From positions 17,413,631-17,477,630 of the forward strand of contig OY294070.1 of the NCBI GenBank assembly GCA_958510875.1: 64,000 nucleotides of DNA, read 5' to 3'. Origin of the DNA: Endomychus coccineus. Its lineage: Eukaryota > Arthropoda > Insecta > Coleoptera > Endomychidae. Every line of letters begins with the position of its first letter. Position 1 is the first letter of the stretch. This document shows, piece by piece, positions 1-12,345 of the stretch. The position numbers and the translations under genes were made by a program. The notes beneath the pieces were generated by a model. It searched no databases. It was not told the origin of the DNA and saw only the letters and a list, made by a program, of their open reading frames with translations.

Positions 1-480
1 TGTGTATATATATCAGTGGCTCTTTACAGCTTTATTAATAGTGGGCTTAGCATCTGACGATAATACATATCTATTACCAGTATTGGTAAATGATCGCTAC
101 AAACTGTAGAAGACTTCGATATTTGACTTTCTTGCAAATCAAAAAGTTCACACCACTCTTTTTTAAATCTACAAAAAAAAATAAACAAACACGTAGGTTA
201 TGTATAGATTCTATTATATTATACGTATTTTATTATAAAAAAAACTTACTTAAAAAAACTCCTATATGGACTTAGCGGGTTTTTATTTTTCTTACAAGAT
301 TTGCAAATGCCAACCATTTTTATTAGTATCACAAAGAGTATAAGAATATAACAGAATTTTGAAATATAACATAACGCGCGCATACCGTCATAGTTGAGGA
401 GAATTGAGGGGAAATCGTGCGAGTGAGAGCGCAGTACATGTGTGCGAGAAGGACAGAATGTCCGACAAATTACCCGTGAA
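1..480. other. AT-rich stretch without a recognisable gene
   Basis: Only short, low-complexity reading frames are present, rich in Lys, Asn, Phe and Ile. No receptor exon or transposon motif was recognised. If gene 0 is intact, this stretch lies in its third intron, because exons 1-3 are not seen to the right of it. Confidence 0.5.
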
Positions 481-489
481 AGGCTTAGT

Positions 490-855
490 TGTCTACTCTA
501 TGTATAGACCTCGTTGGTCACCACACGACGGCTGCGTAGGTCATGATTGCGCGGATCATGGCCGTGTAGATCCAGTGCAGAACCTTTGGCCGTAGACCCC
601 ATGTGTTTGCGTTGGCGTACCAGGGTTTCCAGGTGCATTGTCTAGCTTAGTTTAGCATCGTGGATTACTCCAAGGTACTTCACTGAGCCTTTCATGTGCA
701 GGGACCTCCCTAACAGAAGAATGTCTGGTAGGGGTGAAAATAACCACTTGATGACGTCACACTTACGTTTATAGTCAGCGTTCAGGCCTTGTGTTATGGA
801 GGATATTCAGTCCAGTGCTACTGACTAGGGAAGTGCTCCACCCATTACATTACGC
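490..855 (-). mobile_element. LINE reverse-transcriptase fragment (R1/Jockey-like), broken
   Basis: Read on the minus strand, the block encodes the end of a non-LTR retrotransposon reverse transcriptase. A segment reading KVLHWIYTAMIRAIMTYAAV is the region after the catalytic palm that precedes the RNase H/tail in R1- and Jockey-type LINEs. Just before it, a degenerate KYLGVI-type segment can be read. Stop codons and frame changes interrupt the reading, so it is a dead fragment. Its right edge is the target site of the hAT element at 856, so the LINE fragment, or the DNA holding it, was there before the hAT insertion. The clade call is tentative. Confidence 0.6.
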
Positions 856-3505
856 CAGTGGCGGCTCCTCGAAGGAGGCTAAGGAGGCTCAGCCTCCTCC
901 CCAATTTATCTTAATGATCATTCTCCATTTTATTTCCTGTTTCTCTGATAATTCTTTAAATTTTACAATTAATTCCCCGTTCTCAGTAGTTATTTTCAAT
1001 CTGGCAACAGCTAGATTCTCTATATATCTCAAACGCTGAGCATGTGTTGTTCAACACAGTTGCCGTTTTTCCGACCAGTCAATCGCCAAATAGCATGAAA
1101 CGGCGAAAACGGCAACAGGATAGGGAGGCTAGCTTTTCGTACCCATTCGTCGGTCGAATGAAATACGATTACTTGCGCTCCCGCCTCCCGCTGCTAGAAG
1201 AATGCGGTTAGTTGTTATTTTTATTCCGCGAGGCGTAGTAAGGTTAAGTAGTTAATTTTTAAGTTATAATTTATCTAATCGGAATCGGTGAACGTTAAAA
1301 TTATGAGTGACTTAGTTGCAGAGTTCTTAGAAAATCCATTTAGTGGATTAACATATAATAGAAAAGTGTTCTTCAAAAACAAACGGCCTTTACCGGATTT
1401 GAAAGGATTAGTGATGGCAGGGAAGTATCAAAATCGATCGTTTAATACTGATAATTATAAAAAATATGTTTGGTTAACGGGATCTGATGTACACAATAAA
1501 TTATATTGCTGGTATTGCTTGCTATTCACATCAGATACAACTTCATGTTGGGGGCACTTGGGTTATAATGATTTGAAAAATTTAGCTCGTGGCCTAGAAA
1601 GACATGAAAAATCGCAGGAACATATTACATCGTGTATTAAGTTAAAATTAACCGGTAAACAGAATATTGTTAATGCGATTGATTCTACACGAACACGCGA
1701 AATCGAAAATCATAATAATACAGTTAAAGAAAACCGCGAAGTTTTAAAAAAAATCATTGATTTCTTATTGTATTTATCATTTCAAGATTTGGCTTTTAGA
1801 GGGCATGATGAAACTGAAAATTCAGTTAATAAAGGTAATTTTAGGGAATTGTTAGATTTGTTTTGTAAATACGACAGTAAGCTTCGCGATTTTATGACTA
1901 ACGCGTCAGTATTTGCAGGCATTTGTTTTGTTTTATGCGGGTATAATGGTTGAGTGACACCACGCGAAATAAGGTTAGATTAGAATTCGTCTGTTCGGTA
2001 AATCATTAATTGTAAAAATGGACAACTAGTGGAAAGATTTTTAGGGTTCTACGATGTTAGTTCGGGAAGAACAGCGGTCAATTTATTCAATTTTTCAATG
2101 GAAACATTTCAACGATTCGACTTTGCGAATAAATCAGACTTACGACGGCATCTGTAATGGCGGGACATTTAAACGGTCTTCAAACAGACGTAAGTTTTAA
2201 ATAACATAGTAGGAAACAGAATTCCCTGTAATGCTCGAACTCGATGGAATTTTACATCACATGCAATGTTTAGTTTACCATCCATAAAAATAAAGACAAA
2301 TTAATTGAAATATTTGATTTTATATTAAACAGTGATGACTTTTCAACATATCAGGTTTCATTGAATGCTGCTGTTGGTTTAAAATCTTATTTAGAAAATG
2401 AAGAATTTTTGTTATTTCTTGATACCTTTAAATTAATATTTGAACAAACTGATCTTATTTTTCAAATTTTACAACATAAATTCACTAACATAATTCATTC
2501 AAAAGATCGTTTAACACATCTCATTGATAAAATTCAAGTTTCCGTTATACAGAATTTCATTTTAATATTTTATTTGGAAATTATTCAACTGATGAAGCTT
2601 CTCCCGTGAGAAGGAGGAAAACATATAATTTGGTAGACAAGAAACTACATTATAAACAACTTTTTTATGAAATTTTAGATACTATTAAAGGTCAAATATT
2701 GAGATTCGATTTTCCGATTTACATGAATTGAAGTTTTTCGATTTGACGAATAGAAGATTTTTCGAATCTTTTTCAAAAGAGTTTCTCAATACACTTTTAG
2801 ATAACTTAGTTCTAAAATATAAATTGTTTGATAAAATAACACTGCACAATGAATTATGCGTTATATACTCGGATAAAGATATTTTAGGCCAGTACGACAG
2901 TCACGCCGATATGATAAAATATATGATAGATAATGATTTGCAACAAGTCTTACCTCAGTTTTATAAACTACTTTGTTTGACAGTCACCATTCCTGTCACG
3001 TCGGCATCGGTGGAGAGATCATTTTCTACTCTCAAACGAATTAAAACATACATGCGAAATACAATGGGCCAAAATCGTTTATACAATGTTAGTTTAATAT
3101 CTATTGAAAAAGATTTAGTAAAACACTTAAAACATAATGATACATTTTATGATAATATTATTGATCATTTTTCGTAAATTAAAGACCGTAGAATTTCGTT
3201 AATATATAGAAAAGTTGATAAAATTAATAACAAAAAACAAAATATGAAAAATTCCAAAAAAAAAGATAAAAAATTAAAAATCCAAAAGAAAATAAAAAAC
3301 AAAAAACGAACGAAAAAAAAATTTGTAGGCAAGAGAAACTCTACACCTCCACGTTGGTTCTTGCTTGGCAACAATTTATTTTGTTACTGAAGTAGCTGGT
3401 ACGGTCGCTGTGCAAAGGTTAAATTAATTGACTGAATATAGTATATTTTTACAAAAACGTTTTATGTCCAGCCTCCTCTCTCAAAAAGTTCACGAGCCGC
3501 CACTG
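856..3505 (+). mobile_element. hAT-superfamily DNA transposon, complete ends
   Basis: Both ends are visible: CAGTGGCGGCTC at 856 and its reverse complement ending at 3505. They are flanked by a perfect 8-bp target duplication, CATTACGC, at 848-855 and 3506-3513. Eight-base duplications and CAG-type ends are the hallmark of hAT elements. The interior carries a ZMYM1-like transposase gene (1288-3177) that is broken in its middle. After the gene come an AT-rich tail (3180-3340) and a sub-terminal GGAGGC-rich segment that is repeated in inverse at both ends. The element lies just left of the duplicated receptor block, within the presumed third intron of gene 0. Confidence 0.9.
1288..3177 (+). pseudogene. 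hAT transposase (ZMYM1-like), disabled
   Basis: The protein is readable in pieces. Residues of the first piece (1288-1953) hold a TTF-type zinc finger: a CWYC pair followed by a late H-x4-H (ERHEKSQEH). This domain binds DNA in ZMYM1-like hAT transposases. A middle piece (2361-2609) has only weak catalytic-domain character. The last piece (2728-3177) is the hAT C-terminal dimerisation domain, with the typical PVTSASVERSFSTLKRIKTY stretch near its middle. At least one stop (after 1953) and frame changes between 1954 and 2727 remove much of the catalytic core, so no intact enzyme can be made. Its codons are as AT-rich as the surroundings. Confidence 0.85.
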
Positions 3506-3704
3506 CATTACGCGTCACAATCTATAATGTAAAATTTCCAATTATACTTGATTCACCCTTGTATATTGGAAACTAAAATATTGATTAATTGAGTGCTATT
3601 TAGGAATTTTACTTTAATAATAGCCCGATGTTTGCTGCATGTGGAACAATACTAATTTTTCATGAAATATCTCAGACAACCTTAAATAGTGTTTCTCTTT
3701 TCAG

Positions 3705-6700
3705 TCACCAATTGGATCTGTCAGTTTCGCGATGCTATTGCTTTATTTTGGAACAATGTTCATGCAGATATTTATGTATTGCTGGTATGGACAAAATATT
3801 ATATCAAAGGTAAACTAGATTGATTGCACTTTAAATTTTTAAAATTATATTAACTTTCATTTTTCCTTCAAATTATTCACAAACAACTCAAGGAAATGAG
3901 CGGTTGAATGCTCTTGCCCTATTAGGTATACTTTGAAGCCTAGTTGAAATAAGGAAATAGATTACGAGCCAATCATTATTAAGTTTTATCAAACCTAAGC
4001 TAGGAAAGTATCATTATAAATACATTTCAAAGAACAAAATGTGAAATAAGTAAAATAATTGTATTAACATTAGGTTTTATGTTTATTAATAAAGAATATA
4101 TTACAACAATGGTTATCCGAATTTTGAGTTGCTTATTTTTTTTATGTATAGGTACTATACATATTATTTATTATATTTAATTTTGGGAAAGAGGCATTTA
4201 TAAGCCTTGGTAAGAATAATTTCCAAATATTTTCCAAAAAAATTAAATTTCCAAATTCCACCAAGCCCCCTAAAGACCTGCCGCCGTACGCCATTGCGTA
4301 GTTCACGTACTGAGTGATCTGGGCCTACTGATCATGTGAATTTAAATTCCACATTTCTATGAGTTATGAGTTCTTACAGCAATCAAAACTGTAGTACCGG
4401 GATATCAAAAATTATCTTGGTCAAGGGTGGTTGTGGAATCTAAAACGTGTGTCTTACTTTACGTTTGAAATAATTATGTCACTGTCACACTGACATCATC
4501 AATTACCTACAAATTTCATACCTATTTATTTCAGTTGTAAAACAATAATGAACTACAAATTATGAAATAACGGTTTTAGTAACAAGAAAAACTAAATTAC
4601 AGTAATTGTTGGAAAAGTCCCCCGTTTTGTTCGATGCACAAGTTGACGCGCATTCTCATGCTGTGAAAACCTTTTTGCAGCATTTCTGGCGTTATGGTTG
4701 CACATTGCTGAACTATTCTTTGTTGAAGTTCTTGCAAATTATTTACTAGAGTTGCGAAAATCTTGTTTTTTAAGTAAGGAAATATAAAATAGTCCATAAT
4801 TGTCAAACAAGGTGATCTCGGAGAAAACTCAACTTCTGTATGCAAACTTATCAGCCGGTCATCAAAAAACTCGCGGAGAAAAGCAATATTTTCTCGTGTA
4901 GTATGTGCTGTTGCACCGTCATGCTGGAAATGACCGAAGTTCATCATCGTTTAACTGTTGCACAAATTCAGCCAAAAAGTTGTGTCTGTACCTTTCTGCG
5001 TTTACGGTGAAATGGAAAAAATTGGCCTAATTATTCTTCTGCGAGAAACTGCCATCCAAACACCGATTTCTTGAGCATCTAGTGGCGATTCAGTAAAAAC
5101 ATGAGGGTTATCATTGCTTCACATTCGCATATTTTGAGAATTGATCTATCCCGAAAAGTGGAACCACGCTTCGTCAGAAAAAAAAGTTAAGTCCAGAAGA
5201 TCGCCATTCATTAAATTATTGACAAACCAATGGCAGTAAGCAAGGCGTCTGGCGTGGTCTGCGGGCAGAAGAGCTTGATGTGCTTGCATCTTATATGGAT
5301 GCATGTTCAAGTCTTTCTTTAAAATCTTCTGACATGTTCCATAAGAAAGTCCAATTTCCTGAGAAAGACGTTTCTAAGGTTTTGCAGGCTCCTCTTCCAT
5401 ACGTTGACGAACGTCATTGACAACTTCTTCTGTACGAACTCTTGGTCTACCAGCACCTTTTTTATGAGTCACACAACCAGTTTTGCGAAACACTTCAACA
5501 CAATTTGTAAGGCTTGCATGAAAATTGTCCGGTAATATTACCACGTTTAGAAAGTGCTCTCGAAAATTGTCCAAACACAAACGTTGACTGTATTGCCAAT
5601 TTTCATTAACTAGTGCACCCGTTCGAAAATAGGATTCAATCATGAACATTTTGTGCTGTGTGGTAAGAGGCATGATTCAAAAACTGGATTAAAAAATTTC
5701 AGCACAATGACTTAACACATTCTGACACAACAAAACATATTCGAAAATTTAAAGTAAGACACACGTTTTACATTCCACAACCACCTTTGACCAAGATAAT
5801 TTTTAATTTGTAGTTCATTATTGTTTTACAACTGAAATAAATAGGTATGAAATTTGTAGGTTATTGATGTCAGAGTGACAGTGACATAATTATTTCAAAA
5901 GTAAAGTAAGACACACGTTTCAGATTCCACAACCACCCTTGACCAAGATAATTTTTGATATAACAAAAATGTAAGGATCATTGATTTGAAAATATGTAAT
6001 TTATGTTCAACCTGCATAAATTTGATTTGAATTTTAATATTCCAGAGTGAAGTCATCGGTGACGCTTGCTATACATCCAAATGGTACATTTCGTATCCTT
6101 CGATGAGGAAAAGTATGTTCATCGTTATGGAACGTGCGAAGAAACCTATAATTCTAACTGCTGGGAGATTCTTTCATTTGTCTTTGACTACTTCAATAAT
6201 GGTAATTCACTCAAAAACTTATCAAATTCAGTTACCTTGTTTGATGAAGTATGGTATAGATTCAATTGGTTAAACACTTTAAATTTACCATATTCGAATA
6301 TAATTTGAAGAAATTCTCGAATCAATTGGTGTCTTTTAGCATTTTAGCATATTTCCAAATAATCTCATTTTTATGAATAAACAAGAACCATTACGTAATA
6401 AAACAGACTCAACCTTTGCTAACCATTTTTTACAAACAGGTCACACCTTTCCTAATTTAGATAGTCTAAGCATTTTACATAATCGTACCAAAGGTTCCAA
6501 ATTAAATACATTAGAATCAATAGAGATGTCAGAAGCTTCTATAATAATATCATAAATGATCAGTTAGACCTATATCAAAGTGATCTTTTCCTTTGTCTTT
6601 TAAAACACTCTTAATAGTTCTTAGAATATTAAACAATAATTATACTAATGCACAAATTGCTTCTTAATTCATACTGTATTTACTCAGGATCTACCTGTTT

Positions 6701-7464
6701 CGAAATTTCCAAATTTCCCTGACTGCTGAATTTTTCCGATGACCCGAGAAAGTGGTGCGGCAAGATACAATGGGGCTGTCAAGCCCAAGTGTCATCGAGA
6801 CTGCCCTGGTTGCAGGATCGAGCCCACCACACGAGGTGGAGTGTTTAGTGGATATATCTGAGGTGATTAAGTTCGGGACTCAGGGACTCCCACACTACCT
6901 TATGGGATGTAACAGGACCATAAGGTGCCCATAAAGGGTTTCAACCACCTCCCAACAAAAATAAATAAATTGATCAACATCCTTTCTATTCTTGCCAAAG
7001 AAAGCTATGTGTAACGAGTTTCAGGCATCCTTAAAATTTACCTAAGACGAATATTCGAAACTATAGTAACGTTTTCATGTTATTATTAAAAGTGGAATAA
7101 AAACAAAGTAATTGCTCTTTCATTTGATCTTAATGATAAATCACCGTAAAGTAATGGCCTCTAACATTGAATAATTTCATTTCTAGTAATTTGAAGTAAT
7201 TGATTTTATTTTGTCTTCATAACACGATAAATTAAATAATGTATAACTCAATTGTTTAGTTCTTGTTGTTATTAGAAGTGCGTCCAATGCTGGCACATAC
7301 GCTGGGGGGTTTGGGAGTTCAAAATCTCCCCCTCTTCCAAATCTCGACAACACTATCACTCTCTTGAAACTGAACCTTATTGTATTTTCCAGATACTAAA
7401 ATCGTCTTACTCTTATCTGGCCTTGTTGAGACGGTTGTACCTCGATGATTTAAATAGTGAATAG
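3705..7464 (+). CDS. Odorant receptor gene 0, last three exons (5' part outside window)
   Basis: Three exons match the 3' half of genes A-C in length, phase and motif: 3705-3809 (105 nt, after ttttcag), 6046-6201 (156 nt, after attccag) and 7393-7464 (72 nt, after ttttccag, ending in TAG). The first holds the membrane segment ending [13 protein letters not shown]. The second begins [14 protein letters not shown] and ends LSLTTSIM. The third encodes [16 protein letters not shown] and seven more residues. This is the conserved end of insect odorant receptors, which sit in olfactory neuron membranes as ligand-gated channels with Orco. Protein sequence is identical to gene A over the last two exons and differs at one residue in the first. 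Exons 1-3 are not seen between 1 and 3704, so they lie left of the window or are lost. Confidence 0.85.
4405..5958 (-). mobile_element. DD41D mariner-like element, disabled copy
   Basis: The element is bounded by TA at 4403-4404 and 5959-5960 and has terminal inverted repeats of about 150 bp starting TCAAAAATTATCTTGG. The outermost ~55 bp of the right repeat are present a second time just inside (about 5752-5805) in the same orientation. The homologous position in the duplicated copy (about 24746) has no insertion, so the empty site is known. The element lies in the fourth intron of gene 0, between its 105-nt and 156-nt exons, and carries a broken transposase gene on the minus strand. Confidence 0.85.
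4597..5673 (-). pseudogene. DD41D mariner transposase, broken
   Basis: The N-terminal helix-turn-helix part (5673 down to 5374) has the GRPRVRTEEVVNDVRQ linker common in insect mariner transposases. The middle, in shifted frames, retains a degraded DLTFF...W segment for the first catalytic Asp. The C-terminal part (4947-4597) has HDGATAHT, with the second Asp, and IMDYFIFPYLKNKIF, with the third. I count 41 residues between the last two Asp, matching the DD41D (rosa-type) group. The expected SPDL motif reads SPCL. Several frameshifts and stops make it inactive. The second element at 41043-43187 is of the same group. Confidence 0.8.
6300..6700 (+). mobile_element. Penelope-like element 3' remnant, copy 1
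   Basis: The reading frame 6373-6555 contains [16 protein letters not shown] and NTLESIEM, the C-terminal end of the GIY-YIG endonuclease domain of Penelope-like retroelements. The reverse transcriptase and the GIY-YIG core are absent. The same remnant is found at 25090-25500 in the duplicated segment, so the insertion predates the duplication. It starts shortly after the 156-nt receptor exon, inside intron 5 of gene 0. Confidence 0.7.
6720..6970 (+). mobile_element. LINE 3'-end fragment with AAATAAATAAAT tail
   Basis: This compositionally distinct, GC-richer block ends with an A-rich AAAAATAAATAAAT tail, as 5'-truncated non-LTR retrotransposons do. It is absent from the matching place in the second duplicate, where a MULE-related block is found instead. 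No domain is recognised, so the class rests on the tail and composition. Confidence 0.45.
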
Positions 7465-7983
7465 AACGAGGATAGCAATGATCCGAGTTGTGTTATCGTT
7501 TAAAAACTGTTATGCACACTTTCATCTTCCTAGAAGCACTTTGTTTTGATTTATTGCACTGAACACCACATTTAGAGCGTTATTATATGAAATATCGTTT
7601 AAATGTCAATATGTAATTAATTATATTGATTGAAATAAATCATTTATATAATCCTCAAGTGTATTATTACGTAGTAACTATATTCCTTCACCCAATCTTT
7701 ATAGCCATAAAATAAACACTTTCATGAATATTATCTTTATTCATTGACTCATGGTCAAATGAATTGGACTCACTCATACGAACCTATTTAGTTTTTTCAA
7801 AGGTCGTATTTTCCACTCTGCGTTTTGTTTGCTGGGTTGTGACAGCCATTTTACATAAACGCCCGCATTAACAAACTTTTACAATTATTGTTTGGAAATT
7901 TTTCTAATAGTATTTTTTCGAATTTTTTTTTTTTTACTTTACTTTAATATATCAAAGTTGAAGATTGCGATTATCCAAAACAT

Positions 7984-8790
7984 TCAAAAATGTTCATCTA
8001 TTAGCATGAGACTCATAAAATTGTTTAGAAAAAAAAGAGATTCGCAAGTATTGGTGGTGTGCTCTTGCGATGATGCTGCTTCAGCCCACATGTCTGGTAG
8101 AAAATTACCTTCCAAGTGATGATCGACTATGTAGTCACCGAATTTTGTCACTCGATGATCATTTGGTAATGTGGTCATAAAGTCCTCCAAAAGGCATTCT
8201 CCAACTTCTTGAGGTTGCAGATATGGCAAACCATGGCAATCCTTAGCTATTGTCCCGTTGGACTCGCAAGATCTTCATACATTGTTGCTAAGCCCAATGG
8301 ATCTTTCCCAACCAAGCTTTAGTTAAGTGGGAACGGCAACCCAATACCATTGATGATGCCATTAATGATGACCATGCATTGGTGACTGCATTTTGAAGGC
8401 TATTTTCGAAATCGGCAAGTATGTATTGTGGAAGAAGTTGACGTCTTAAAAAACTGCAACTCCACTTCAAAATGTAGGATAACTTTTCATAAGTTATTTG
8501 CTCCTCATTCGGTAGAAGACAAAATACTAAAGGAACATAATTACCATTTGACACCCTATGTAACGTATATAGCTGATACCAGAATTTTGGAGCGAATTTT
8601 GCGCACTAAAATTGTAGGCACATGTGAAAATTATAATACCAGTTTCAGGATCTATTCACCCACAAAAAAGTTCATTTTTAATTGTCACTGTATCACTCTC
8701 GTGGAGTCTTTTGATAACTTCTTCACGTGATATTTGTGGCAAAAGTTTTCGCAAAGCGTTGTATAAATTTCTACGAATATTTTTCATAGA
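7984..8790 (-). pseudogene. MULE transposase (FLYWCH/MULE type), C-terminal part, broken
   Basis: Read leftwards from about 8790, the segment starts MKNIRRNLYNALRKLLPQ and ISREEVIKRL. It continues in another frame with NGNYVPLVFCLLPNEEQ and ILADFENSLQNAV, the MULE catalytic domain with its Asp, and a CRSHLTKAW segment. A third frame (8229-7984) adds LQPQEVGECLLEDFMTTLPN, MWAEAASSQ and TTNTCESLFF. This is the order found in insect genes that join an N-terminal FLYWCH zinc finger to a MULE transposase. Frame changes and stops make it inactive. The N-terminal part of a related gene is at 25895-26525. It lies just after the last exon of gene 0. Confidence 0.75.
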
Positions 8791-8809
8791 ATTTTCAGTC
8801 CAGCAGGTA

Positions 8810-9500
8810 TCAGGCAGCGCCGAAGGCCAGGATTCTGCATGGACTGATGTCTCTTATGGCCTCATGCGGTATATGTGTGCTGTCGATGTGTTGTAGCCTA
8901 AGAGAAGCCATTGCTGCACATTCTACAAGGATATGAGAGACAGTTTCGTCCGCCACTCCGCATCTACAACAACCTGGGTCATCGACGATGTCCATTGAGT
9001 GTAGATGTTTATTCCTCACTCCCGTGAGGAGTCCTGTAACCAGTTCAAAGCCCCGACTGCTCATAGAGAGTAGGGTTCTGGAACGTTTGGGCGTACCCCT
9101 CTGAGGGTGCAGAGCCCAATGATCGATGAGTGTACGATCGCTGAGACGGGTCCAGGGGTGCCTAAGGAACCCCAATTCATCTGCTGCTTCCGTTTCCTTT
9201 CACGCCAGAGGTACCTACAATCCTAAGTTTGTTTCTTCTGGCTAATTCAGCTAGGGTATCTCCGCACTCCAAGACAAGCCTAGGAACTCTATGAACGCGG
9301 CTCGACTGTCAGTGCAGATATATAGCTGCCTACCTCGGTAATTTACTCTCAGGTATTTTAGAGCGCAGGTCCGGATTGCAAAGACCTCGGGCCGGAAAAC
9401 GGTTGCATGAGCACCTAGGGGAACTGATAGCTACCTTATGGGTGTCCACGGCTCCATTAGGGCGCCAGTCTTGGACCCGTCTCTTAACCGTTGATTTTAA
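8810..9500 (-). mobile_element. LINE 3' part: RNase H and cysteine-rich tail (R1-like), truncated
   Basis: On the minus strand an RNase H-like segment (about 9490-9200, including ICTDSRAAF) is followed by the tail at 9175-8810. The tail has a CCRCG...ETVSHILVECAAM pattern, the C-terminal CCHC-type cysteine motif of R1/Jockey-superfamily LINEs. A stop and frame change around 9180 break it. The matching place in the second duplicate (32125) lacks this block. Confidence 0.7.
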
Positions 9501-9544
9501 TTTAGAAATTTAACGGATCATTTTTAAAATCCTTCCGAATTCGT

Positions 9545-10020
9545 TCGAAATGTTACATCATTTATAGTAGTTCCTAGATAAAGGGATTTCCCCCAAGAGG
9601 GATATTAGAACTTAGAAATGCATTCTTACAGAACCGTACTTTTTCCAAACTTACATAGATACTTAATCCGTACACTTTCAGGTACCGTTGCTTCGACTAA
9701 GCAGCACTGCTTCAGTAGGAGCTTATATGGTAGCCAGCATAAGCAGAACTCTGGATTTCTGACAGACCAGAAACTTGCTAGATTAGAATAGGCCACTGAC
9801 CATGGGACGCACGATGGCCCCAATCCGGCGACCTTATTGCATCTTGGGGTTGAACTCCTGCCATATATTGATGATGATGACACCCTTCACAAAATAATGA
9901 GTTGGTTGAATTGAGTCTTTTGCAAGCATGACGATTTTAAATTGTAGAGGAGTATCCACTTATTGCACGGTCTTATATAATGCGGCCATTTTCGGCCATT
10001 CCAATTTGAAATCAATGTAT
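9545..10020. other. Non-coding block shared by both duplicates
   Basis: The segment matches 32127-32540 closely, beginning at TTACATCATTTATAGTAG. No protein family was recognised in any frame. The small minus-strand reading frames here do not keep their frame in the second copy. It lies between gene 0 and gene A and is probably intergenic sequence or an old repeat. Confidence 0.5.
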
Positions 10021-10319
10021 AGTCTAGGAAATAAAGCACAACATTAGACCAAACCTGGAATTTTTGAACGAATGAACAGATTTTCATGTAATTGGGCTCA
10101 TTCGATTTGGGAAGTCGAGTGAAAAAATGTGGAATATTGGATTTTATTGGAAAATTTTTGCTGAATTTCAACAAGTGAAAAATGGATATTTTCATGTCAT
10201 TTTCTGTGGAGGGTTTATCTAAAAAAAATCGATGGTGGAAACCGTTACTTCATGGTAATTTATAATTTTGATTATATAAAAGAACAAATACTACGTTTTT
10301 ATACCACTGTTATTAATAA

Positions 10320-12345
10320 TCCAAAACAGGTAGATCCTAGGAAAATACAACATTACATAGTAAACAATTTGTGAATTAGTGTAACATTCCGCCGAGCGTA
10401 TGTGTCTTTGTAATAATAAATCTGAACTTAAATTAAATTAGATTCAATATTCCCAGATAAGTGAATAGGTTCGGAATCCTATCTCACTGCTTGTAACACT
10501 TGAACTTGTAACAGTCGGCTGGGTATTATTTCAGGTAGCGTTAATACCTCATCGACGTGTTATATGAATTTTAAAATTGTTTGTTGGAACCTGTTCGGGT
10601 ATCAGAGATCTTAGTTGCTCCGTGTACCCTTAAGGTTCTTTTAAGCTGCCACCACTAGGCGTATATTTCAGCCCACCTAGAAGCTGTTTTTAACTACTTT
10701 GATCCCTTGATCTCTTTCAAGGGACCGCCTCGTACAATTACTTATACTTATATCTTCATATCTATTCAAGCGTAAATACTGAAGGACGTATTCGCTGAGA
10801 GGTGATTAGGGATTTCCAGTTAAACTCGTAAATCAAATTAAATAATAAATGTATATTGAATAAAACAAAATTAACACACAAAAAAAATGATACATTAACA
10901 ACGAACGTTTATAAAATTGATCCAAAATTTGGTTATAGGAATGATAGCATAGATTTAAAAGATGTCAAGTTCAGGTTGACCCCAAGTGGGAACCTGAGAA
11001 ATTATCAATGTCGCTCGATCTACCCCCTTCGCCAGCGAGCGAGTTCTTGTCCATGTTCTCTTTAGAGAGTTGGAATAAATGAAGGACTAATTAGCACAAC
11101 CCCGAACAGTGATCGGCTTCGCGCTCGATCACGCCGATGATTGATAAATAATGTTAAAAAAATTAAAGAATTCCTCCCTTTCTGGTAAGCTGGGGTAATC
11201 CTAACGACATTATGCTCTACAACCATTTCCCCTAAGTAATCTCCGATAAGCGGAATTTGTATAGACACTCAAAATAGCCTGAATGGCAGGAAAAAATTAT
11301 ATTAACAAATAAAACAGTGGCGGGCGGAACATGATCTGGATGGTAAATAACCGCATTATATTATATTACCGATTCCGAGGTTGAAGTCAATATAACAGTT
11401 ATTCTTTGGCAATCAAAATGCACTTACCCTGTTGGTCTAATAACATCATTCCATCTCGAACCCCTTGTAGAAATAACGCACAAAGAATTCAAACACTTGA
11501 TTTCTACATCGGATTAAATTTAGCATGATAGAAAATTGTCACAAAATGATTTTTTTAAATAAGGATACCAACACTTTACGCGTGACGCGAAAGACGCGAA
11601 CAAGTCCAGCACTGCTTTAGCCCCCCCAGGAATGTATAACCCTTGTTGCATTGTTAATTTAATTTCTATAAATTTCTTGAACTTGATTTGTATATTCTGG
11701 ACAAACATTATATTAATTGATTTGATTTAATGCAACAATGAGCATCCCTGTGGACATGAAGCAAGCTGGCCTTACCGACAAGTACCTGGTGGAGAACTAA
11801 CTGAGAAGGTGGTTGAGAACTGCCTTTTTTTCCTCAAAGTAATTAGTTTTTATGAAATCATTGAAGCGGGGGGGGGGGGGCACCCCACGCTCAATCTTAG
11901 AAAATATGTTCAATTTCGAATTTAGGGATCAGAACATGCCCATGAAATATAACAACAGCCAATAGGAATCTAACTAGGCGAAAGAATTGCTCTGTTCAAC
12001 TCCACGTAAACTTTTCCTGACTCAGGGAAAAAAGTACCATTGACCTCGCGCCGTGCTTACGTTTGTAAAACATGGTTCATGGCTGACCGGCCAATGATAC
12101 AGGAAAGTGGACTCAGTTTACCGTCGCTAGGTCTGTCTGGTATATCGTGTTCAAGATATAATAATTTATAAAATTTTCAATTTGAATTTAAATCAATATT
12201 ATTCAAAGGTCCCAAAACAAAAAGTAATAATCCGTCGGATTATTACATTAGTGTGATTGTAATTTAATATTCTAAGAATTATTTTAAGAGCGGTTTGAAA
12301 GACACATGAAAAGATCACTTTGATGTAGGTCCAACTGGCCATTTC
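10320..12345 (-). mobile_element. Penelope-like tail split by a 1.9-kb insertion
   Basis: The stretches 10320-10385 and 12240-12345, read on the minus strand, match neighbouring parts of the Penelope-like remnant at 6560-6700 (for example AGGTAGATCCT and GATCACTTTGATGTAGG). About 1.85 kb of other DNA separates them. That DNA has no recognised domain; a GC-richer block (10500-11270) resembles LTR-element non-coding sequence, but I cannot place it. Confidence 0.5.

Noticed and set aside
6066..6308. 80-codon open frame, repeated at 24856-25098
   Set aside because: It is a wrong-frame reading of the 156-nt receptor exon. The correct frame starts at 6046 with [14 protein letters not shown] and ends at a splice donor.
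11868..11880. G-runs here and at 17822, 21932 and 55830
   Set aside because: Simple homopolymers; lengths are unreliable in sequencing and no structure is associated with them.
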